Positions 1-6,962 are shown, counted from the stretch's first letter. The stretch: DNA of 15,441 nucleotides from an uncultured Saprospiraceae bacterium (GCA_937127195.1 CAKZLT010000324.1:1-15441), one strand, 5' to 3'. Made by a program: numbers and translations. The notes: generated by a model from the sequence alone, not told the origin.

Positions 1-48
1 TCCGCTTTTACCGCCTTGATTAGATTTAAAATCTAAATTTCCATTCAT
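1..48 (-). CDS. Possible 5' end of a gene running off the left edge
   Basis: On the minus strand an ATG at 48..46 opens a frame that stays open to the window edge and reads MNGNLDFKSNQGGKSG. This is too short to recognise. It is a polar, Gly/Ser/Lys-rich N-terminus. In support, the next minus-strand gene upstream (224-910) ends in a clear terminator at 128-184, so a new transcription unit starting in 50-127 would make sense. No good TAnnTTTG promoter is seen there. It may also be a chance open frame. Confidence 0.3.
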   Translation of the reverse strand, partial: MNGNLDFKSNQGGKSG

Positions 49-127
49 TACAAAACCATTTTAGAATAAAGTCTAATGGTACAACATATTTATTTTTCTT
101 CACTTACTTCTGCTCACGTACTTACAC

Positions 128-184
128 AAAAAGGTAATTCAGCTTTCGCAAATGTTTTTTATCATTGCGAAAAACTGAATTACC
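128..184 (-). terminator. Rho-independent terminator of the outer-membrane-type protein gene
   Basis: Arms at 133-154 and 163-184 pair over nearly their whole length: a 10-bp perfect outer stem (GGTAATTCAG against CTGAATTACC), then a small bulge and an inner TTTCGCAA/TTGCGAAA stem. On the minus strand the stem is followed by TTTTTG (128-132 are A on the plus strand). It lies 40 bases past the stop of the minus-strand gene at 224-910 and should end that transcript. Confidence 0.8.
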
Positions 185-223
185 CATCAAAAACAACTCA
201 ATATTTTTTAGAAAAGTCAATCT

Positions 224-910
224 TTACAAATACCACCAAATACCAATTCTGGCTTGAATCCAATCTTTAGGCGCAAATAATTCAAAATCAAAACCATTAT
301 TACTACGCTCTTCTGGACGAAGCACAGGATTTTCCACCCTAGTCAATGTAAATCCTGCTTGCGCTAAAGTAATGGGCAAATTAATATCCAAAGCAAATCG
401 CTCAAAATGAAATAATACACGAGGAACAGCCGCAAAACGAAGAGATACTTTACTAGAATAATAAGGGAAAAATGCACTTATCATTGGAGTATAAGAGTTA
501 TTGAGCCAATAAAGCTGCGTGCCAGCACCCAAATTAAAGGAAACAGATTCATTTCCCAATAACTGATATTGCCATTCATAACGAGAAGAAAGCATCGTTG
601 TATTCATTTTTTCACCTGCGGTTATTAGGCGATTATTACTTCCTATTGTATATTCCGATTGGTCAAACGCCCAACCAAATTCCAATTCTGACCATTTTCG
701 GTCATTTTTTTGCCAAATATAACCGACAGACATTGAGCCTAAGCTATTAAAATCTCTATCCTCTCTCGTTATTTGAGTTCCCTGAGTATGATTAATCGAA
801 TAACTATCCGAAAAATAATTAGTGTAAATCTTGATGCCTTTGCTCGTTTGACCATATATTAAGACCGAACAGAAAAGGAAAGAGAAGGTAATTAGAGTTA
901 ATCTTTTCAT
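224..910 (-). CDS. Predicted secreted/outer-membrane beta-barrel-like protein, function unknown
   Basis: A 228-residue protein. I place the start at the internal Met (908-910) rather than the Met 14 codons upstream, because MKRLTLITFSFLFCSVLIYGQ is a classic Bacteroidota signal peptide with likely cleavage after Gly-Gln. The mature part has short alternating hydrophobic/polar segments rich in Trp, Tyr and Phe (for example WQKNDRKWSELEFGWAFDQ and FNLGAGTQLYWL), and ends IGIWWYL. This pattern fits an outer-membrane beta-barrel whose last strand ends in aromatics. No enzyme motif is visible. The gene is monocistronic: it diverges from cinA and ends at the hairpin 128-184. Barrel assignment is inference from composition; I do not recognise a specific family. 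Confidence 0.7.
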   Translation of the reverse strand: MKRLTLITFSFLFCSVLIYGQTSKGIKIYTNYFSDSYSINHTQGTQITREDRDFNSLGSMSVGYIWQKNDRKWSELEFGWAFDQSEYTIGSNNRLITAGEKMNTTMLSSRYEWQYQLLGNESVSFNLGAGTQLYWLNNSYTPMISAFFPYYSSKVSLRFAAVPRVLFHFERFALDINLPITLAQAGFTLTRVENPVLRPEERSNNGFDFELFAPKDWIQARIGIWWYL

Positions 911-979
911 AAAAAATATTTTATAAAGGTTAAAAAAAAAACAGGTATTCAATATTAAAGCGTTTTGAATGGATTTAAA

Positions 980-1011
980 GTAACTTTTTTTTTAAATAAA
1001 AAAAAAGTTAC
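980..1011. repeat. Perfect 14-bp inverted repeat with 4-nt loop between divergent genes
   Basis: The sequence reads GTAAC-T9-AAAT-A9-GTTAC, so both arms (980-993 and 998-1011) pair perfectly. It sits between the starts of two divergently transcribed genes (910 minus, 1131 plus), where a terminator is not expected. It may be an operator-like site, an extrudable cruciform, or a remnant of a small repeat. Confidence 0.7.
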
Positions 1012-1055
1012 CACTTTGGTTAAAATTAATGAAAACGATTTTTATAAAAAACATT

Positions 1056-1063
1056 TACTTTTG
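1056..1063 (+). promoter_or_regulatory. Candidate -7 promoter element for cinA
   Basis: TACTTTTG matches the Bacteroidota -7 consensus TAnnTTTG and lies 68 bases upstream of the cinA start. No TTG is seen 17-23 bases further upstream, so the -33 element is weak or absent. The predicted RNA would start near 1070 and carry the palindrome 1080-1097 in its leader. Confidence 0.45.
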
Positions 1064-1079
1064 AGCATTCTGCTGGAGA

Positions 1080-1097
1080 CTGGTTTCTAGAAACCAG
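1080..1097. repeat. 18-bp perfect palindrome in the cinA leader
   Basis: CTGGTTTCTAGAAACCAG is its own reverse complement. It lies 33 bases before the cinA start, followed by AAGCTAGA and a six-T run. In RNA it could fold as a 7-bp stem with a CTAG loop. Similar words (CTAGTTTC, GAAACTAG) make up the hairpin at 2684-2733, which suggests a shared family of intergenic repeats. Confidence 0.6.
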
Positions 1098-1130
1098 AAG
1101 CTAGATTTTTTATACTATAAAACACAAAAA

Positions 1131-2372
1131 ATGCACACACATATAATTACCATAGGAGACGAAATTCTGATTGGGCAAGTTATTGACACCAACTCGGCAT
1201 GGATGGGGCAACAATTAAATGCTGTTGGAATAGAAGTAACTGAAATTTCGACAGTCAGTGATACTAGGAATTCAATTTATACTAGCCTACAACACGCCGC
1301 AGAACGCGCAGATATTATATTACTCACAGGTGGACTTGGACCAACCAAAGATGATATTACCAAAAAAGTATTGGCGGAATATTTTGGGGTAGATTTGGTT
1401 TTTAATGAAGAAATGTGGGCGCGATTACAAGGTTTTTTTAAGCAATTAGGAAGGGAAGCGAACGAGTCGCACCGCGAACAATGCTATTTGCCAGCCAATT
1501 GTACGATGCTAACCAACGAAATGGGAACAGCCCCAGGAATGTGGTTTGAGAAAAACGGAAAGGTTTACGTATCAATGCCTGGTGTACCTTATGAGATGAA
1601 ATACCTCATGGAACATGAAGTTATTCCGAAGTTGATTACACAATTCAGAACGCAACCGATTGTTCATCGAACTATTTTGACTTCTGGAAAAGGCGAATCC
1701 GAAATCGCAAATTTAGTCGCAGACATAGAAGAAGGCTTGCCAGATTTTGTTAAGTTAGCTTATTTACCTAGCCTTGCGAAGGTTCGATTACGACTAACCG
1801 CAAGAGGTGAAGATGAAGGTTTTTTGAATGATTTTTTAAATAAAAAAGTCGTTGAAATAGAAAACAAACTAGGTGATTTGATATTTGGATACGAAGATGA
1901 AACGCTAGAATTGGTATTAGGAGAGCTTTGTAAAGAAAAAAATGTAACTATCGGAACGCTAGAAAGCTGTACAGGAGGCTTGGTTGCACATCGAATAACT
2001 TCTGTTGCGGGAGCATCTGCTTATTTTAAAGGAAGTATTATAGCGTATAGTAATGAGTTGAAAACCAATTTGTTAGGTGTGAAGGAGGAGACTCTAGCAG
2101 CGCATGGGGCAGTAAGTGAAGCTACGGTAATCGAAATGGTACAAGGAGGCTTGAAAACATTAAATACAGATTATGCAATTGCTGTTTCTGGTATAGCTGG
2201 CCCTACGGGCGGAACACCCGAAAAACCTGTTGGAACTATTTGGGTCGCAGTAGGAAACCATGAAAATGTAAAGGCGGTATTGGTGAAAGGGACTAAAAAT
2301 CGATTGAAAAATATTGAGCGCACAACTGGAATTGCTTTGAACATTTTAAGGAAATTTATATTAAAATATTGA
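1131..2372 (+). CDS. cinA: CinA family protein (nucleotide pyrophosphatase-like domain plus NMN deamidase domain)
   Basis: A full-length two-domain CinA of 413 residues. The N-terminal MoaB/MogA-like domain shows GDEILIGQVIDTNS at residues 9-22, LTGGLGPTKDD at 65-75 and MPGVP at 149-153. The C-terminal CinA/PncC domain shows ESCTGG at 278-283 (Ser279 corresponds to the catalytic serine of PncC-type NMN deamidases) and SGIAGPTGG with PVGTIWVAVG around 353-374. By family knowledge such proteins recycle pyridine nucleotides in the cytosol: NMN to nicotinate mononucleotide, with hydrolysis of ADP-ribose or related substrates by the N-terminal domain. The older 'competence/damage-inducible' name reflects co-transcription with recA in some Firmicutes, and nothing here supports that. 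The gene is alone between a divergent neighbour and a long spacer. All key motifs look intact. Confidence 0.95.
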   Translation: MHTHIITIGDEILIGQVIDTNSAWMGQQLNAVGIEVTEISTVSDTRNSIYTSLQHAAERADIILLTGGLGPTKDDITKKVLAEYFGVDLVFNEEMWARLQGFFKQLGREANESHREQCYLPANCTMLTNEMGTAPGMWFEKNGKVYVSMPGVPYEMKYLMEHEVIPKLITQFRTQPIVHRTILTSGKGESEIANLVADIEEGLPDFVKLAYLPSLAKVRLRLTARGEDEGFLNDFLNKKVVEIENKLGDLIFGYEDETLELVLGELCKEKNVTIGTLESCTGGLVAHRITSVAGASAYFKGSIIAYSNELKTNLLGVKEETLAAHGAVSEATVIEMVQGGLKTLNTDYAIAVSGIAGPTGGTPEKPVGTIWVAVGNHENVKAVLVKGTKNRLKNIERTTGIALNILRKFILKY

Positions 2373-2449
2373 TAAAATAATGTAAATTTGTCCATATCGT
2401 ACTGAAAGTGAGTAGGTTATGATATTATCTTAACTAAGTAAAACAATAT

Positions 2450-2465
2450 AATATTCGCGAATATT
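2450..2465. repeat. 16-bp perfect palindrome AATATTCGCGAATATT
   Basis: The palindrome is followed at once by a second partial copy of its half (ATTCGCAATTCG). It lies 78 bases after the cinA stop and just before the candidate promoter 2503-2536. It could be a regulator binding site; no regulator gene is nearby to pair with it. Confidence 0.55.
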
Positions 2466-2502
2466 CGCAATTCGTAGTTTTTTCTTGTTTTGAAAATCAT
2501 TC

Positions 2503-2536
2503 TTGCTTCATAATAATTTTACGAAATATAATTTTG
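2503..2536 (+). promoter_or_regulatory. Candidate promoter for the E2 gene
   Basis: TTG at 2503-2505 and TAATTTTG at 2529-2536 are 23 bases apart, at the upper end of what is accepted for Bacteroidota -33/-7 promoters. Transcription would start near 2543, giving a leader of about 270 bases that includes the MITE-like element. TAnnTTTG is easy to hit by chance in AT-rich DNA. Confidence 0.35.
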
Positions 2537-2565
2537 TCAAAATTGCTAAAGGCTATTTAAAAGGA

Positions 2566-2607
2566 CGTTTTTAGGTTTTTTTATAAAAAAATAGAAACCC
2601 AAAAACG
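2566..2607. repeat. Imperfect AT-rich hairpin
   Basis: CGTTTTT-A-GGTTT at the left pairs with AAACC-C-AAAAACG at the right, with a single A/C mismatch in the stem. No T-run follows on the plus strand, so it is not a standard terminator. It abuts the left copy of the direct repeat flanking the MITE-like element. Confidence 0.4.
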
Positions 2608-2616
2608 GAAAAAATA

Positions 2617-2799
2617 GGTTCTTGATGATTTTATGTGGTTTGTCTAAAACTTCACTTTTTTTCAAATCACCTAGTTACTGGACTCTAGTTTCTGCTACCG
2701 CTGTTTCGATTAACAGCGGTAGCAGAAACTAGAAAGCTAGAAACTAGAAAGTTAAGTAGATGGTCTTTTTTGAATGACCACATAAAATCATAAAGAGCC
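2617..2799. mobile_element. MITE-like non-autonomous element with 23-bp terminal inverted repeats
   Basis: The left end 2617-2639 and right end 2777-2799 are inverted copies matching at 21 of 23 positions, including a perfect 15-bp core ATGATTTTATGTGGT. The element is flanked by identical 8-mers AAAAAATA at 2609-2616 and 2800-2807, as expected for a target-site duplication, though this 8-mer is low-complexity. The interior is itself largely palindromic and peaks in a 22-bp perfect stem (2684-2705 against 2712-2733) with a 6-nt TCGATT loop. No transposase is encoded. The right end is 14 bases from the start codon of the E2 gene, so the element forms most of that gene's leader. Confidence 0.65.
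2684..2733. repeat. 22-bp perfect hairpin at the centre of the MITE-like element
   Basis: Arms TCTAGTTTCTGCTACCGCTG+TT (2684-2705) and their exact complement (2712-2733) enclose the loop TCGATT. It is followed by tandem copies of CTAGAAA (AGAAAGCTAGAAACTAGAAAG). It is markedly more GC-rich than its surroundings. In RNA it would be a very stable stem in the leader of the downstream gene. Confidence 0.8.
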
Positions 2800-2813
2800 A
2801 AAAAATATAATAT

Positions 2814-4136
2814 ATGACAACGGTTGAATTGGTGATGCCCAAAATGGGTGAAAGTATTATGGAGGCGACTATTTTGACTTGGAGTAAGCAAATAGGAGAC
2901 TCTGTAGAAGCTGACGAAACAATTCTAGAAATTGCAACAGATAAGGTCGATTCGGAAGTACCTTCTCCAGTTGATGGAGTCATTAAAGAGGTTTTGTTTA
3001 ATGAAGGAGATGTCGTCAAAGTAGGTACGGTCATCGCTATTCTTAGTACTGATGGAGAAGGCGGAGAAGATGATTTGGCTGATATTCCAGATGTTACTGA
3101 AACGGCAAGTCATACCGCAGCATCAGTCGAAAAAGAAGCATCTACGGCTAATTTAGATATGAGTGAAGCATCTCGTTTTTACTCTCCTTTAGTCAAAAAT
3201 ATTGCAAAAGAAGAAGGTCTTGCTATCTCTGAGTTGGAGCAAATCAAAGGCTCTGGTTCAAATGGACGCGTTACCAAGCAAGATATTTTGTCTTATCTTG
3301 AAAATAAATCAACTGCTCCAAAAGAGCAACCTACACCAAAAGTTCAACCTGCTTCAAAGACTCAATCTTCACCAAAACCTGCTGCTGCAGCACCTAAAAT
3401 GACTGCTCCTCCAGTCAATAGAAGTGGAAATGTGGAGATAGTAGAAATGGACAGAATGCGCAAAATGATTGCTGACCACATGGTTATGTCTAAGCACGTT
3501 TCGCCGCATGTTACTTCTTTTGTAGAGGCAGATATGACTAATGTGGTCAATTGGAGAAACAAAAATAAAAAGGCATTTCAGGAACGTTATGGCGAAAAAA
3601 TCACTTATACTCCAATTTTTGTAGAAGCGGTAACAAGAGCCATTAAAGATTTCCCTGGTGTGAATGCATCAATAGATGGCACGCAAATCATTCTAAGAAA
3701 AGATATTAATATCGGAATGGCAGCAGCTTTGCCAACAGGAAATTTGATTGTTCCTGTTATCAAAAATGCTGACTTCCAGAGTCTTGCAGGTTTGGCAAAA
3801 AGTGTAAACGATTTGGCTGGAAGAGCAAGGGCTAATAAACTTAAACCTGATGATATTCAAGGCGGTACGTTTACATTGACGAATGTGGGTACTTTCGGAA
3901 ATGTAATGGGAACACCTATTATTAATCAGCCGCAAGTAGCGATTTTGGCAGTTGGTGCAATTCGCAAAATGCCGGCTGTACTCGAAACAGAATACGGTGA
4001 CATTATCGCAATTCGTCAGAAAATGTTTTTATCTCTTTCTTATGACCATAGAGTTGTAGATGGAATGTTGGGTGGCTCGTTTTTACGCCGAGTAGCTGAT
4101 TATTTAGAGGCTTGGGATGTGAATAGAGCTATTTAA
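2814..4136 (+). CDS. 2-oxo acid dehydrogenase complex E2 (dihydrolipoamide acyltransferase)
   Basis: A 440-residue E2 with the standard order of domains. There is one lipoyl domain (residues 1-78, with the lipoylated Lys44 in EIATDKVDSEVPSPVDG). A peripheral-subunit-binding domain covers about 120-165 (SRFYSPLVKNIAKEEG and GSGSNGRVTKQDIL). A flexible Ala/Pro/Lys/Gln linker spans about 165-205. The catalytic acyltransferase domain runs from about 208 to 440, with SYDHRVVDG and the catalytic His412 and Asp416. It transfers an acyl group from lipoyl-lysine to CoA in the core of a cytosolic complex. No E1 or E3 gene is adjacent, so pyruvate, 2-oxoglutarate or branched-chain specificity cannot be read from context. 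Single-lipoyl E2 proteins with this look are often branched-chain or 2-oxoglutarate type in Bacteroidota. All key residues are present, and a good terminator follows. Confidence 0.93.
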   Translation: MTTVELVMPKMGESIMEATILTWSKQIGDSVEADETILEIATDKVDSEVPSPVDGVIKEVLFNEGDVVKVGTVIAILSTDGEGGEDDLADIPDVTETASHTAASVEKEASTANLDMSEASRFYSPLVKNIAKEEGLAISELEQIKGSGSNGRVTKQDILSYLENKSTAPKEQPTPKVQPASKTQSSPKPAAAAPKMTAPPVNRSGNVEIVEMDRMRKMIADHMVMSKHVSPHVTSFVEADMTNVVNWRNKNKKAFQERYGEKITYTPIFVEAVTRAIKDFPGVNASIDGTQIILRKDINIGMAAALPTGNLIVPVIKNADFQSLAGLAKSVNDLAGRARANKLKPDDIQGGTFTLTNVGTFGNVMGTPIINQPQVAILAVGAIRKMPAVLETEYGDIIAIRQKMFLSLSYDHRVVDGMLGGSFLRRVADYLEAWDVNRAI

Positions 4137-4140
4137 TACG

Positions 4141-4183
4141 GTTGACGGACGGCTTCGCCTTGACGGACGCTTCGCTGACGGAG
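4141..4183. repeat. GC-rich intergenic repeat, left copy
   Basis: A stretch built of TGACGGACG and CTTCGC words, directly after the E2 stop. Its core 4145-4166 recurs in inverted orientation at 4269-4290 with one mismatch (ACGGACGGCT-T/G-CGCCTTGACGG). Base composition is far from the AT-rich surroundings, consistent with a dispersed repeat. Confidence 0.7.
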
Positions 4184-4206
4184 TTTTAGCCTTTTATTGT
4201 TTTTTT

Positions 4207-4242
4207 AAAGCCAATTCTGATTTATTCGGAGTTGGCTTTTTT
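4207..4242 (+). terminator. Rho-independent terminator of the E2 gene
   Basis: A 14-bp stem (4207-4220 with 4226-4239, two G-U pairs) with a TTTAT loop, ending in TTTTTT. It lies 70 bases past the E2 stop and is framed on both sides by the GC-rich inverted repeats. Confidence 0.85.
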
Positions 4243-4255
4243 GTTTAATTTGCAA

Positions 4256-4300
4256 CTTGACGCGTCCACCGTCAAGGCGCAGCCGTCCGTTCACCGTCAA
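4256..4300. repeat. GC-rich intergenic repeat, right copy (inverted)
   Basis: The reverse complement of this segment carries the same words as 4141-4183 (ACGGACGGCTGCGCCTTGAC, then GGTGGACGC). It ends 10 bases before the MFS start codon. The open frame of the MFS gene runs back through this repeat, which explains a spurious longer start at 4232. Confidence 0.7.
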
Positions 4301-4309
4301 AAAAAAACT

Positions 4310-5434
4310 ATGAAAATAAACGAACGACACAAAATAATTATCAATAGTTATATTGCAAATACAGGACTTGGATTTGCGACCATTTTACCAATATTAGTTG
4401 GTGCAATTGTCGATGAAAATGGTTTTGATAGAGAGATGATTGGCTGGATTTCGGCAATTAATATCTCTGGAATGGTTGTCGGAGGCATTATTGCAACGCT
4501 GCTGATTGGTAAGTATCAACTAGTCAAAGTACTTCAAGTTGCCTTAATTGGCTTAATGTTATTTGATGTTTGTTCAATTTTTGGAACAAACGCTGAATTG
4601 ATGTTGGGCTTTCGATTTTTGAGTGGTATTTTTGGTGGATTGATTTATGCGAGTTCATTAGCGATTTTCTCAGGACTCAAAAATCCAATAAAAGCATTTG
4701 GTGTTTATGTTTTAGTGTATTGCGCTTGGGCAACTGTGATTTTGATTGCTCTGCCCTATTTGATGGCTATGGGCGGCGTGAGCGTTGGCTTTCTTTCATT
4801 GGTTTTTATGAGTATTGTTTCATTAATAGGAACGTTTTTCATTCAAGATTTAGAGCAGAAAACCGAGACTAAAGCCATGATCCCGCTAAAAACGTTGCTT
4901 AATAACAAAGCCGTTTTATTAGGATTATTTGCTTATTTTGCGATGACTATGGGCGGCGGAACCGTCTGGACATATTGCGAACGCATCGGAAAAGCGGCTG
5001 GACTTTCGACTAGTTTTATGGGCTGGTCATTAGGTATTAGTAGTTTAGCCTCCCTTTTAGGCGGTTTTTTGGTGATGAAGATAGGCGAAAAAAAAGGACT
5101 CAAAACGCCAATTGTCGCAGGTTCTTTCATAATGATGTCAGGAATTGTTTTACTTTGGTTTGGAAATATTCCTTTGATTTATCTCCTTTCTCTTTGTGTA
5201 ATTGGTGGGTGTTGGGCATTTTTGATTCCCTTTTTTCAGCAAATACAAACGCAATTTGATGCTAGTGGAAAAGTCGTTTCGCTTGGTACAATCGTCAATA
5301 TGGCTGGTCGAGCAACAGGACCTGCACTTGGAGCTATACTTCTTGGTGATAGTCCTTTTATTAATGTGATTTGGATTGGATTAGGAGCGATGGTATTGAG
5401 TATTGCGGCTGTTTGGTGGCTTTTTAAATTGTAA
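4310..5434 (+). CDS. MFS transporter, substrate unknown
   Basis: A 374-residue polytopic membrane protein. I choose the ATG at 4310 (MKINERHKIIINSYIANTGL). The in-frame ATG at 4232 would translate the terminator and the GC-rich repeat into a 26-residue extension without membrane character. About 11-12 hydrophobic segments follow, in two halves separated by a polar loop (IQDLEQKTETKAMIPLKTLL, roughly residues 180-200). The first helix LGFATILPILVGAIVDENG and the later MGWSLGISSLASLLGGFLVM are typical major facilitator helices. It would move a small molecule across the inner membrane by secondary transport. No neighbour indicates the substrate. The gene is separated from E2 by a terminator and is convergent with the helicase. 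Confidence 0.85.
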   Translation: MKINERHKIIINSYIANTGLGFATILPILVGAIVDENGFDREMIGWISAINISGMVVGGIIATLLIGKYQLVKVLQVALIGLMLFDVCSIFGTNAELMLGFRFLSGIFGGLIYASSLAIFSGLKNPIKAFGVYVLVYCAWATVILIALPYLMAMGGVSVGFLSLVFMSIVSLIGTFFIQDLEQKTETKAMIPLKTLLNNKAVLLGLFAYFAMTMGGGTVWTYCERIGKAAGLSTSFMGWSLGISSLASLLGGFLVMKIGEKKGLKTPIVAGSFIMMSGIVLLWFGNIPLIYLLSLCVIGGCWAFLIPFFQQIQTQFDASGKVVSLGTIVNMAGRATGPALGAILLGDSPFINVIWIGLGAMVLSIAAVWWLFKL

Positions 5435-5464
5435 ATAAACTTTTGAAACACGGTACTAAGTATC

Positions 5465-5515
5465 TGGACAAAAGTAAACGCGTATAAATAATTAGGGTTT
5501 CAAATTTTGAACTTA
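5465..5515. repeat. 51-bp dispersed intergenic repeat, copy 1
   Basis: It matches 13724-13774 at 47 of 51 positions in the same orientation, including an uninterrupted AAAAGTAAACGCGTATA. The 3' part contains a small palindrome, TTCAAATTTTGAA. It lies in the convergent spacer between the MFS and helicase genes. Confidence 0.85.
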
Positions 5516-5517
5516 TG

Positions 5518-5550
5518 AGACCGTGTCCGTTTTGAAAATCGACACGGTCT
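5518..5550. repeat. 10-bp inverted repeat between convergent genes
   Basis: AGACCGTGTC at 5518-5527 pairs exactly with GACACGGTCT at 5541-5550 across a 13-base loop. Neither strand has a T-run after the stem, so a classical terminator is doubtful, although the convergent position would suit a bidirectional one. It starts three bases after the dispersed repeat 5465-5515. Confidence 0.55.
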
Positions 5551-5600
5551 GAAATCAATACGTGAAAATTTTTGCCTACTCCCTTACTTTTTAAAAAAAA

Positions 5601-6743
5601 TCAATATCCATGCAGGTTAATCTCTTCGCTATAAGATAAATCTACCCATTTTCCCATTTTCTTTTGAATGGTTTTGAAGTGTGGCAAATCCTTTTCTGTA
5701 ACCAAAGTAATCGCTTGACCAGGGTTTTCTGCTCGACCTGTTCTTCCAATTCTATGAATGAAATCCTTAGGTGAACGCGGTAATTCATAATTTACCACAC
5801 AGGGCAAAAATTCAATATCAATTCCGCGAGCTAATAAATCCGTAGTAACCAATGCTTGTACCTTTCCAGCCTTAAAATGAGCCAGTGCATTCGTTCGCGC
5901 GCTTTGGCTTTTGCCGCTATGAATTGCAAAAGCATCCACACCGTTTTTCTTCAATTTATTGACAATATTATCCACCTTGTAAGTCGAAGATGCAAAAACT
6001 AAAACTTGCTTGAAATCATTATTTTTAATCAAATAACGCAATAAAGGACCTTTTTTAGCATCTGTTACCAAGTAAGCGGATTGGTTAATTAACTCAATAT
6101 TAGTTTTTTTAGGTTCGATTTTGATAACCGTAGGCTCTTTCAAAAGCACCTCTCTGATTCCTTCCAAATCCTTAGAAAGCGTAGCCGAAAAGAGTAAGTT
6201 TTGTCGTTTTCTAGGTAATAATTTTAGAATACTTTGAAATTCTTTCTCAAAACTCTTATTCAACATTTTGTCCGCTTCATCCAAAATCAGAGTCTGAACA
6301 TCTGATAATTTGACCGCTTTCTTTTCTATCAATTCCAATAATCGCCCAGGCGTAGCCGTCAGAATGTGAACGTTTTGGAGCTTCTGCATTTGCGGATTAA
6401 TTGATACACCTCCAAAAACGGCTAGTGTTCGAACGTGATTCTCTATTACACGCCCAAACTGATGAAATACTTCATTGACCTGTACCGCCAATTCTCGCGT
6501 CGGAACTAACACCAAAACTTTGACGCAACGATTGCGCAATCGTGTATCTTTCTGCAAATTCATCAAAGTAGGTAAAGCGAAACTAGCCGTCTTTCCAGAA
6601 CCCGTCTGAGCGATACCCAACACGTCTTTTCCTGCCAAAATAGGCGGAATAGCCTTTTCTTGAATAGGCGTTGGCTGTTTGTAATTCAGCTTATCCAAAG
6701 CACGAAGCAAAGATGGCGAAAGCCCTAAATTCTTAAAAGACAT
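5601..6743 (-). CDS. DEAD-box ATP-dependent RNA helicase, RhlE-like
   Basis: A 380-residue protein made almost only of the two RecA-like helicase domains. Motifs in order: Q motif around residues 3-27 (Phe3, PTPIQ 24-28), motif I AQTGSGKT 45-52, Ia PTREL 81-85, TPGRL 131-135, DEAD 155-158, SAT 186-188, HSG 275-277, TDLLARGID 301-309, and HRIGRTGR 330-337. All ATP- and RNA-binding motifs are intact. By family it unwinds short RNA duplexes in ribosome assembly, RNA decay or cold adaptation in the cytosol. It lacks the basic C-terminal tail of many RhlE proteins, ending soon after the second domain. The gene is monocistronic, convergent with the MFS gene and divergent from the LamG gene. Confidence 0.93.
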   Translation of the reverse strand: MSFKNLGLSPSLLRALDKLNYKQPTPIQEKAIPPILAGKDVLGIAQTGSGKTASFALPTLMNLQKDTRLRNRCVKVLVLVPTRELAVQVNEVFHQFGRVIENHVRTLAVFGGVSINPQMQKLQNVHILTATPGRLLELIEKKAVKLSDVQTLILDEADKMLNKSFEKEFQSILKLLPRKRQNLLFSATLSKDLEGIREVLLKEPTVIKIEPKKTNIELINQSAYLVTDAKKGPLLRYLIKNNDFKQVLVFASSTYKVDNIVNKLKKNGVDAFAIHSGKSQSARTNALAHFKAGKVQALVTTDLLARGIDIEFLPCVVNYELPRSPKDFIHRIGRTGRAENPGQAITLVTEKDLPHFKTIQKKMGKWVDLSYSEEINLHGY

Positions 6744-6917
6744 TTTTTTTATTTTAAAAATGATGAATTGGAATAAACGCGAAATTACGGTTTTTTTAAT
6801 GAAAGAAGCATTGGATGATAGTTACTTCTACGGTTCTAAATTCAAAATACTCGCAACTGATAGCTTGTAACTTAGAAGCCCTCGAATAAATTTCAGTAAT
6901 TTGATTATTGGTAAAAA

Positions 6918-6925
6918 GATATTTG
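6918..6925 (+). promoter_or_regulatory. Weak candidate -7 element for the LamG/T9SS gene
   Basis: GATATTTG differs from TAnnTTTG at the first base and lies 37 bases before the start codon. A TTTG at 6900-6903 is only 14 bases upstream, closer than usual. The rest of the 219-base divergent spacer (6744-6962) shows no better signal. Confidence 0.25.
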
Positions 6926-6962
6926 TATTTTTATAAGGAATGTAAACCAAAATCAAAAAAAT

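Larger units (their letters stand above)
2373..2813. other. Spacer between cinA and the E2 gene, rich in palindromes
   Basis: No convincing gene lies in these 441 bases. From left to right it holds a 16-bp palindrome (2450-2465), a promoter-like TTG/TAATTTTG pair (2503-2536), an imperfect hairpin (2566-2607) and a MITE-like element with terminal inverted repeats (2617-2799). No classical terminator with a T-run is seen directly after cinA. Confidence 0.7.

Noticed and set aside
76..270. 64-codon open frame on the plus strand
   Set aside because: It runs through the terminator hairpin and into the 3' end of the minus-strand gene, has no promoter, and its translation has no recognisable features.
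911..952. Longer start for the minus-strand outer-membrane-type protein
   Set aside because: The extra 14 residues (MNTCFFFNLYKIFF) would precede a standard signal peptide that begins with its own Met-Lys-Arg; the internal start is much more likely.
2383..2390. TAAATTTG promoter-like element just after cinA
   Set aside because: It has no TTG at suitable distance and TAnnTTTG occurs often by chance in AT-rich DNA; the pair at 2503-2536 is a somewhat better candidate.
2814..4136. Assigning the E2 to pyruvate dehydrogenase
   Set aside because: There is no neighbouring E1 or E3 gene, only one lipoyl domain, and no specificity motif I can read reliably, so I leave the substrate open.
4232..4309. 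Longer start for the MFS transporter
   Set aside because: The extension would be translated from the terminator stem and the GC-rich repeat; the open frame there is a by-product of the repeat sequence.
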